Shown here piece by piece: positions 1-4,625 of a DNA stretch of 6,087 nucleotides. Source of the DNA: Candidatus Zixiibacteriota bacterium (lineage in GTDB: Bacteria; Zixibacteria; MSB-5A5; GN15; PGXB01); contig JAUVBC010000147.1 in NCBI GenBank assembly GCA_030591405.1, forward strand, positions 1 through 6,087. Reading direction: 5' to 3'. Made by a program: the position numbers and the translations under genes. Position 1 is the first letter of the stretch; each line of letters begins with the position of its first letter. The notes beneath the pieces are model-generated. The model did not search any database. It worked only from the letters and a program-made list of their open reading frames with translations, and was not told where the DNA came from.

Positions 1-725
1 AGGGAGTGGATAATCTGGATGATGCTCAGGAATCAAAGCTGGAACTGATATGCAAAAAAGCAGAATTAAAACCGGGTAAAAAAATATTGGATATTGGGTG
101 TGGGTGTGGGAGTTTTGCCAAATATGCGGCTGAAAATTATGGTGTTAGTGTAACCGGTGTCACGGTATCAAAGGAACAAGTCAAGTTAGGCAATCAACTT
201 TGTCAGGGGCTCCCGATTGAAATCAGGTATCAGGATTATAGAGATTTAACAGATAAATATGATGCAATTGTTTCAATTGGTATGTTTGAACATGTCGGAT
301 ATAAGAATTATAGAATCTTTATGAATAAAGTTGATGAATGTTTAAAAGAAGGCGGATTGTTTTTATTGCAGACAATAGGAAGAATTGATACCGAGGTAGC
401 TCAGGAGCCCTGGATCAATAAGTATATTTTCCCGAACGCCATAACGCCTACCGCGGCACAAATCAGTTCGGCGTGCGAAAAAATATTTATTATTGAGGAT
501 TGGCATAATTTTGGAGTCGATTATGATAAAACGATAATGGCATGGTATAATAATTTTGAAAATAACTGGGATAAGATCAAAGACGATTATAATGCAAGAT
601 TCAAAAGAATGTGGACCTTTTATCTTTTAGGTAGTGCCGGAGGTTTTAGATCGAGAAAAAGTCAATTATGGCAGATCGTATTTTCAAAAAAAGGAGTAGC
701 GGGAGGCTATGAATCTATACGATAA
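1..725 (+). CDS. cfa: Cyclopropane-fatty-acyl-phospholipid synthase, 5'-truncated by window edge
   Basis: Family role: transfers a methylene group from S-adenosylmethionine to cis double bonds of membrane phospholipid acyl chains, acting at the inner membrane face. The frame is open back to base 3, so the GTG at 6 is an internal Val codon (residues GVDNLDDAQ match the family's interior) and not the start. About 240 residues are visible, against about 380 for E. coli Cfa; the N-terminal lipid-binding part lies upstream. Visible motifs are the SAM loop LDIGCGCGS, QDYRDL, VSIGMFEHVG with the active-site Glu (codon 288-290), PWINKYIFPN, EDWHNFGVDYDKT with the active-site Tyr, ERMW-like RFKRMWTFYL and QLWQIVFSKKG near the end. 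The family's usual end is present, so the 3' end is intact. Oddities: the bicarbonate-ligand His (E. coli H266) is Gln here, and the usual GCGWGG loop reads GCGCGS. A mycolic-acid-type methyltransferase relative is less likely given the near full-length match to Cfa. Confidence 0.93.
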   Translation, partial: GVDNLDDAQESKLELICKKAELKPGKKILDIGCGCGSFAKYAAENYGVSVTGVTVSKEQVKLGNQLCQGLPIEIRYQDYRDLTDKYDAIVSIGMFEHVGYKNYRIFMNKVDECLKEGGLFLLQTIGRIDTEVAQEPWINKYIFPNAITPTAAQISSACEKIFIIEDWHNFGVDYDKTIMAWYNNFENNWDKIKDDYNARFKRMWTFYLLGSAGGFRSRKSQLWQIVFSKKGVAGGYESIR

Positions 726-791
726 GCAGGGGTGGATCTTATTTTAGTGAAGGTTTCATTGCATCTCCCGACCAGACATGCCTTAATTCAT

Positions 792-816
792 ACGCCAGCA
801 CGGCGTTTCTTCTCTT
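792..816 (+). terminator. Weak candidate terminator after cfa
   Basis: ACGCC (792-796) and GGCGT (802-806) form a 5-bp GC-rich stem with a 5-nt loop, followed by the T-rich run ttcttctctt. It lies 67 nt past the cfa stop and before the next promoter candidate, so the position fits. The short stem and the C-interrupted T tract make it much weaker than the two later terminators. Confidence 0.4.
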
Positions 817-860
817 AAATATTTTTATTGATTCATTTAAAATTCATTTTTACAAACTTA

Positions 861-892
861 TTGACAAATCGTCTTATATATACTTACTTTTG
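861..892 (+). promoter_or_regulatory. Promoter candidate for the outer-membrane protein gene
   Basis: A perfect TTGACA (861-866) is followed, after 18 bp, by TACTTTTG (885-892). Read as a Bacteroidota/FCB-type promoter it is TTG-N21-TAnnTTTG, an exact match to the -7 consensus. Read as sigma-70 type, the -10 would be TACTTT, a 3/6 match with a slightly long spacer. Transcription would begin near 897-900, giving a leader of about 112 nt before the ATG at 1012. The surrounding sequence is very A/T rich. The motif match is seen directly; its use as a promoter is inferred. Confidence 0.55.
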
Positions 893-898
893 TGGCTA

Positions 899-954
899 AA
901 CAGTGAAACCGGGTCGATATTGAGTGTGAAATAGTAAGTTTCCCGGCAACTGTT
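899..954 (+). promoter_or_regulatory. Predicted 5'-terminal stem-loop in the mRNA leader
   Basis: AACAGT (899-904) is complementary to ACTGTT (949-954), and inside it CCGGG (909-913) is complementary to CCCGG (942-946). They are separated by a small internal loop (GAAA against CA) and enclose a loop of about 28 nt. An alternative pairing GAAAC (905-909) with GTTTC (938-942) competes with the inner stem. The structure begins at or next to the predicted transcription start. By analogy with long-lived ompA-type mRNAs, a 5' stem-loop could protect the transcript; a regulatory role is inference. Confidence 0.4.
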
Positions 955-1011
955 AATAGGAATAGGAAGAAAAAAATAAACGTTATTATAGCTTTGTTTA
1001 GAGGGAGTGAT

Positions 1012-1665
1012 ATGAAAAAAACATCAGTGGTTTTCATTTTGGCGATGTTCCTGATTTTTGCTTCGGCTGTGATTGCTCAGGATGAAGAAGAAGAAGGAAA
1101 ATGGCGCAATTTTGAAGTGAGTATGAATATTGGTTTGACGATGCCATCCAATATTGACTGGTATGATACTCTGGCGGCAAAAAACGGAATTCACTTTGGT
1201 ATGTCGGGTGGATATTATTTGACCGAGCGGATCTGTTTCGGAAGTTATTTTAGTTATTCGCAGATGGCCCCGGAAGAAGTGTCAAGCTTTGACATTTCAG
1301 ATCAAAAATATCAAATGTATAATGTCGGCCTTTATGGTAAATATGCTTTCAGCGGCGAGTCAAATTTTGAACCGTATGTCAAAATTTCCGCCGGAATCAA
1401 TTTCGCGAAATTTGCCACCTGGGTCGGTGATTTCAGAACCATCCTCCGCGAAGTATCTTACGATCCGGCATTCAGCGCAGGCGCGGATTTGGGAGCATCT
1501 TATTTCACTTCCGATTACGGAGCGCTTTTCCTTGAAGTTGGATATCATTTCGATAAACTGAAAAACACCCCGGCGGAATATGCCGGTGAGGAATATCCGT
1601 TCCCTGAAGATATAAAATATCTTGAGTTGAGTGCCGGTGTGATTGTCTTCTTTGGACCGGAATGA
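1012..1665 (+). CDS. Small outer-membrane beta-barrel protein
   Basis: Encodes 217 residues. The ATG at 1012 is chosen over the in-frame TTG at 994 because it has GAGGGAG (1001-1007) just upstream and begins a classic signal peptide: MKK, a hydrophobic core at residues 5-20, and a likely cut after Ala22 in VIA/QD. A short acidic stretch (24-28) follows. The rest alternates polar and hydrophobic/aromatic residues in about eight predicted strands (near 33-41, 61-72, 73-83, 101-112, 119-130, 153-165, 171-181, 201-213), ending in an aromatic strand with VIVFFGPE. This suits the 8-strand OmpA/OmpX/OmpW-like porin-family fold (outer membrane protein beta-barrel domain). No enzymatic motif is seen, and the ligand or role is unknown. 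It appears monocistronic, with its own promoter candidate, structured leader and strong terminator. Confidence 0.85.
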   Translation: MKKTSVVFILAMFLIFASAVIAQDEEEEGKWRNFEVSMNIGLTMPSNIDWYDTLAAKNGIHFGMSGGYYLTERICFGSYFSYSQMAPEEVSSFDISDQKYQMYNVGLYGKYAFSGESNFEPYVKISAGINFAKFATWVGDFRTILREVSYDPAFSAGADLGASYFTSDYGALFLEVGYHFDKLKNTPAEYAGEEYPFPEDIKYLELSAGVIVFFGPE

Positions 1666-1687
1666 TCGATAAATAAATTAAGATTTT

Positions 1688-1719
1688 AATACCCCTCATT
1701 TTTAGAGGGGTATTTTTTT
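1688..1719 (+). terminator. Strong intrinsic terminator
   Basis: AATACCCCTC (1688-1697) pairs perfectly with GAGGGGTATT (1705-1714) around a 7-nt loop ATTTTTA, and the T run continues to 1719. It lies 23 nt after the barrel-protein stop codon and should separate that gene from the regulator downstream. The opposite strand lacks a T tract after the stem, so it is directional. Confidence 0.93.
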
Positions 1720-1735
1720 GGTTGATAAACAATTT

Positions 1736-1754
1736 TATAATTATTATTTGAAGG
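1736..1754 (+). promoter_or_regulatory. TATAAT box and very close Shine-Dalgarno before the regulator gene
   Basis: Only 36 bases separate the end of the terminator from the regulator's ATG at 1756. They contain a perfect TATAAT (1736-1741) and GAAGG (1750-1754). A 17-bp spacer would put the -35 in the terminator's T run (TTTTTT, 1713-1718), a poor -35. Transcription from this box would begin near 1748, leaving a leader of about 8 nt. The purine run ends a single base before the ATG, which is closer than a normal Shine-Dalgarno spacing. No alternative start exists: an in-frame stop lies at 1738-1740 and the next Met is residue 18, inside the receiver domain. Confidence 0.3.
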
Positions 1755-1755
1755 T

Positions 1756-3096
1756 ATGCAAAAAACAAAATTATTACTTGTCGATGACGAAAATTCCCAG
1801 CGCCAGATGCTGGCCGGGTATCTTGAGAAAAACGGATACACAATCAGACAGGCAGCTTCGGGCGAAGAGGCATTAAAGGAGTATGAAACATTTTTTTCGC
1901 CGGTCGCGGTTGTTGATATGAAAATGCCCGGTATGGGCGGCATTGAATTGATAGGTCTTCTCAAGCAGACCAATCCGTTTATCCAGATAATAGTTCTGAC
2001 CGCTTTTGGATCGGTTGACACCGCCGTCGTGGCGATGAAACAAGGGGCGTTTCATTATCAGACCAAGCCGGTCGAACTTGAGGAGCTTATTTTAAATCTG
2101 CAGAAAGCCTCGGAGCAGCATCGGTTAGTGATGGAGAATCATGTTTTAACCGAGGCGGTCAAGGAACGATTCGGCAGCGGCGAGATTATCGGAAAATCAA
2201 AAGCAGTCGCCGATGTTTTGGAACTGATTAATCTTGCGGCGCCCGGTGACACGACGATTTTAATTACCGGCTCATCGGGGACCGGCAAAGAACTGGCGGC
2301 GCGGGCAATACATTCGCTGTCGCCGCGTAAGGATAACCGGTTTATGGCAGTTAATTGTGCCGCCTTACCTGAAAACCTTCTTGAATCAGAACTGTTTGGT
2401 TATGAAAAAGGAGCTTTTACCGGAGCAGATAAACGAAAGTTGGGACGGTTTGAGTTAGCCGAGTTGGGAACGATTTTTCTTGATGAAATCGGTGATATGC
2501 CTCCGGCGATGCAGGCTAAGATGCTTCGGGTGATTGAATATAAAGAGATCGAGAGGCTTGGAAGTGAAAAGACGGTTCCGCTTGATGTCCGAATTATCAC
2601 CGCGACCAATAAGGATCTGACGAAAATGGTTGAGGAAGGTACATTCAGAGAAGATCTGTACTATCGAATCAATGTTGTCACAATAAAAATGCCGCCGCTC
2701 AAAGATAGATTGGGCGATGTGTTGTTATTGGCGGAAAAGTTTCTCGTAGATTTCTCCAGAAAGCTGGGGAAGAAGATAACGGGGTTCACTCCTGATGCTG
2801 CTTCGGCGCTGACGACTTATCACTGGCCGGGCAATGTTCGGGAATTGCAAAATGTTATCGAGCGGGGAGTGGTTTTAACAAGAAGTGATTTGATTTCTCT
2901 GAAAGAACTTCCGGGCTTATCCGACGTAAATTCAGATTTGAGTCAATTTGATAAAATGAGTGATGTCGAAAAATTCCATATAAAGAAAATCTTAATTCAG
3001 ATGGGCTGGAATATCGGAAAATCGGCAGATGTGCTCGGTATTCATCGTAATACGCTCAGATCAAAAATCAAAGAGTATGAGTTGTCAGAAGAATAA
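1756..3096 (+). CDS. NtrC-family sigma-54-dependent response regulator
   Basis: A complete 446-residue transcription activator. The receiver domain (about 4-120) has the acidic pair D10/D11, phospho-acceptor D54 in VVDMKMPGMGG, T82 and K104. The AAA+ domain (about 140-372) has Walker A at 172-179 (GSSGTGKE), GAFTGA at 219-224 (the loop that contacts sigma-54), Walker B with D243-E244 in GTIFLDEIGD, sensor I TATN, the arginine region FREDLYYRINV (297-306) and sensor II WPGNVREL (357-364). A Fis-type helix-turn-helix closes the protein (about 408-443). All catalytic landmarks are intact, so it should hydrolyse ATP and remodel sigma-54 polymerase when phosphorylated. No histidine kinase is in the window, so its partner is elsewhere or upstream/downstream of what is shown. 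The target genes cannot be read from the sequence, so no symbol is given. It is followed 29 nt later by a membrane-protein gene, probably in one transcript. Confidence 0.96.
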   Translation: MQKTKLLLVDDENSQRQMLAGYLEKNGYTIRQAASGEEALKEYETFFSPVAVVDMKMPGMGGIELIGLLKQTNPFIQIIVLTAFGSVDTAVVAMKQGAFHYQTKPVELEELILNLQKASEQHRLVMENHVLTEAVKERFGSGEIIGKSKAVADVLELINLAAPGDTTILITGSSGTGKELAARAIHSLSPRKDNRFMAVNCAALPENLLESELFGYEKGAFTGADKRKLGRFELAELGTIFLDEIGDMPPAMQAKMLRVIEYKEIERLGSEKTVPLDVRIITATNKDLTKMVEEGTFREDLYYRINVVTIKMPPLKDRLGDVLLLAEKFLVDFSRKLGKKITGFTPDAASALTTYHWPGNVRELQNVIERGVVLTRSDLISLKELPGLSDVNSDLSQFDKMSDVEKFHIKKILIQMGWNIGKSADVLGIHRNTLRSKIKEYELSEE

Positions 3097-3125
3097 TTGT
3101 CTATAAAAAATATTGGGAGAGTTCT

Positions 3126-3494
3126 ATGAAACCGAGCACAATAACAGGCGCTTTGGGAGTTATTTTAATTGGTGTTGGTATCTATATGTTTGTTTTGAGC
3201 CTTCAGATGGGGGCCGTGATTCCGGTTCTGATTGGCGGCGGGCTTTTGTATCTGGCCTTAAATAAGGGAAGAGTCGCCACACTTGTTTTTGGGCATACAT
3301 GTATTGTGGTTGGAGCATATCTGATAACCTGGGGAATATTGTTACTGCCGTTTTCGCAACCAACTTTTGCGCATGTTTTTGGACGCCCATTATTTTGGGG
3401 TATCTTTTCTCTGATGGGTGGTGTCTGTGCCATTTTTCATGGCTTCTGCAGATGTGTAACCAAGCAGGTCGATCATTTCGAACAGTTGAAATAG
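3126..3494 (+). CDS. Small four-helix integral membrane protein, function unknown
   Basis: Encodes 122 residues, not recognised. GGGAGA (3115-3120) sits 5 nt before the ATG. Four hydrophobic segments are visible: about 5-26, 27-45, 51-76 and 86-107. They are rich in Gly (GVILIGVGIY, LIGGGLLYL, LMGGV), typical of tightly packed helices. The only extended polar parts are the N-terminus, a short loop at 46-49 (NKGR), a loop with Pro/Gln/His near 77-86, and the C-terminal tail 109-122. Helix pairs 1-2 and 3-4 resemble each other loosely, suggesting an internal duplication. C108 and C110 lie at the membrane edge (FCRC). It begins 29 nt after the sigma-54 activator and is closed by a strong terminator, so the two probably form an operon. 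A role in sensing or modulating the activator's signal is possible but only inferred from position. Confidence 0.8.
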   Translation: MKPSTITGALGVILIGVGIYMFVLSLQMGAVIPVLIGGGLLYLALNKGRVATLVFGHTCIVVGAYLITWGILLLPFSQPTFAHVFGRPLFWGIFSLMGGVCAIFHGFCRCVTKQVDHFEQLK

Positions 3495-3557
3495 TCTGAA
3501 TCCAAGTCAATATATAGTAAGGAATTACAGTTTCTGCGCCAATTTATAAAAAAATAT

Positions 3558-3586
3558 CAATGCCGTATTCGGTGCATTGTTTTTTT
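3558..3586 (+). terminator. Intrinsic terminator of the regulator/membrane-protein operon
   Basis: CAATGC (3558-3563) pairs with GCATTG (3574-3579). Inside, CG/CG closes a TATT loop with a 2-nt bulge. Seven Ts follow directly (3580-3586). A run of A's just upstream (3548-3554) could also let it act on transcripts from the other strand, although no gene on that strand is evident. Confidence 0.85.
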
Positions 3587-3654
3587 ACCATGACCATTTT
3601 TTGTGCCTTATTAATCCATCGATATCAGTCAAAGTTTCATATTGTGTTGAATGT

Positions 3655-3668
3655 CATATAGTTATATG
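3655..3668. repeat. 14-bp palindrome (possible operator) upstream of the lipoprotein gene
   Basis: CATATA (3655-3660), GT, TATATG (3663-3668) is a perfect inverted repeat with 6-bp arms. It ends 4 bp before the TGG of the sigma-54-like element and overlaps a weak sigma-70 reading (TTGTGT 3642-3647, 17 bp, TATGCT 3665-3670). TCATAT also occurs twice, at 3637-3642 and 3654-3659, spaced 17 bp apart. The position suits a binding site for a dimeric regulator, but A/T-rich palindromes of this size also occur by chance. Confidence 0.35.
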
Positions 3669-3670
3669 CT

Positions 3671-3687
3671 TTGGCATAGGATTTGAT
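3671..3687 (+). promoter_or_regulatory. Candidate sigma-54 (-24/-12) promoter for the lipoprotein operon
   Basis: TTGGCATAGGATTTGAT aligns with the sigma-54 consensus YTGGCACGrNNNTTGCW, with mismatches at three defined positions: C to T and G to A after TGGCA, and C to A in the -12 TTGC. The -24 GG (3673-3674) and the -12 G (3685) have the required spacing. Loss of the -12 C is a real weakness. The predicted start is near 3697, giving a leader of about 49 nt that contains the AAGGAG ribosome site. The link to the activator at 1756-3096 is inferred from proximity. Confidence 0.42.
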
Positions 3688-3745
3688 TGTTATTAAGGCA
3701 GAATGAAAAAATAACAGAGAAAAGAACAAAAAAAGGAGAATTAAA

Positions 3746-4603
3746 ATGAAGAAAATTATACTTACATCATTAGCTTTGTTAGTCTTAATCGCTCTGGTTG
3801 GCTGTGAAGAGCGAAAAGTCATTCAATATGTTGAGGTCGACGAAGATCCGGCCAGACCGCAGGGTGTCTATTCAGTGACTGCCGATGAGGCGGTTTATAT
3901 CTATTGGCTGCAGGTTCAGGATAATGATTTGCATCATTACCGTATCTGGTATTCAAGCTCAGCAGCTGGTGTTTATGAGAACATCGGAACCAGTCCTGAT
4001 GAGTCTTATATCGATTATGATGTTTATAATGGCGTCACATATTATTACGCAATTTCGGCGGTCGATCAGGCCGGAAACGAGTCGGAGCTTTCTTATGAGA
4101 CAGTTTATGATACGCCTCGTCCGGAAAGATATAATCAGGATTTATATGAGAATGTCAATTTTGCCAGTATCTCCGGATTTAACTTGTCGGCCACTGGAGA
4201 GGTGGTTCCTTACAACTCAGTAACAGCTGATATTTATATCGATTATGATGCCGGTTTGGAAGCATTTTTTATCAATGCTGCTGATGTCGATACTGATATT
4301 CAGGATATGGGTTATACCGAAGATTTTGATGAGATCGGTTATGCACCATCCGATGGCTGGTCGTATGTTGGCTGGACTGAGGTGATTGTTGGTCATACTT
4401 ATATTGTCTGGACCAGAGACGATCATTTTGCCAAGATCAGGGTTACCGATGCCGATTACACTAATTTTGAGTACATAACTTTTGACTGGGGTTATCAGAC
4501 TTCAACGACCGATCCGGGCCGAATGGAGTTAAGCCGTCCGCAGCATGACGAAAATTATTTGAAGCAAGATATTAAAACCAAAGAAATAAAGATTATCCAT
4601 TAA
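3746..4603 (+). CDS. Lipoprotein with fibronectin type III domain and possible HmuY-like C-terminal region
   Basis: Encodes 285 residues, with AAGGAG (3733-3738) 7 nt before the ATG. The N-terminus is a type II signal peptide: MKK, a hydrophobic stretch and the lipobox LVGC with the lipidated Cys at residue 20, so the product is membrane-anchored and probably faces the periplasm or surface. Residues about 37-125 look like one FN3 domain: the start ARPQGVYSV, YWLQVQDND, HHYRIWYS, VTYYYAISAVDQAGNES. Residues about 140-260 are an aromatic/acidic beta-rich part containing GHTYIVWTRDDHFAKIRV and ITFDWGYQ, a pattern that recalls the HmuY-like fold (Y-hhh-T-x-D-x-x-[YF]-A-K ... TF-x-Y-Q). That resemblance is tentative. 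A charged tail ends the protein. It is 22 nt upstream of the DUF4384/PEGA gene with no terminator between them, so they are probably cotranscribed. No enzymatic residues are recognised; a binding or structural role is most likely. Confidence 0.85.
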   Translation: MKKIILTSLALLVLIALVGCEERKVIQYVEVDEDPARPQGVYSVTADEAVYIYWLQVQDNDLHHYRIWYSSSAAGVYENIGTSPDESYIDYDVYNGVTYYYAISAVDQAGNESELSYETVYDTPRPERYNQDLYENVNFASISGFNLSATGEVVPYNSVTADIYIDYDAGLEAFFINAADVDTDIQDMGYTEDFDEIGYAPSDGWSYVGWTEVIVGHTYIVWTRDDHFAKIRVTDADYTNFEYITFDWGYQTSTTDPGRMELSRPQHDENYLKQDIKTKEIKIIH

Positions 4604-4625
4604 GGATAGAGAAGAGGTAAATATC

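Noticed and set aside
6..8. GTG at 6 as the start of the cfa gene
   Set aside because: The frame is open to the window edge and the residues around it match the interior of the Cfa family, so the true start lies upstream.
96..110. GGGTGTGGGTGTGGG tract as a G-quadruplex or tandem repeat
   Set aside because: It encodes the conserved glycine-rich SAM loop (GCGCG), and only three close G-runs are present.
726..860. Search for a small gene or RNA between cfa and the promoter at 861
   Set aside because: Apart from the weak hairpin at 792-806, nothing with a start signal, conserved RNA shape or tRNA-like fold was seen.
994..1011. TTG start at 994 adding six residues (MFRGSD) to the barrel protein
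   Set aside because: It would include the Shine-Dalgarno GAGGGAG in the coding region and spoil the signal peptide, which begins perfectly at ATG 1012.
1505..2021. Minus-strand frames of about 111 codons crossing the terminator and the regulator start
   Set aside because: They run through the strong terminator hairpin and opposite the receiver domain; the translations look like random reverse-frame sequence.
3590..3661. Small frame MTIFCALLIHRYQ... (23 residues) in the intergenic region
   Set aside because: There is no Shine-Dalgarno (it follows the terminator's T run directly) and no features beyond chance.
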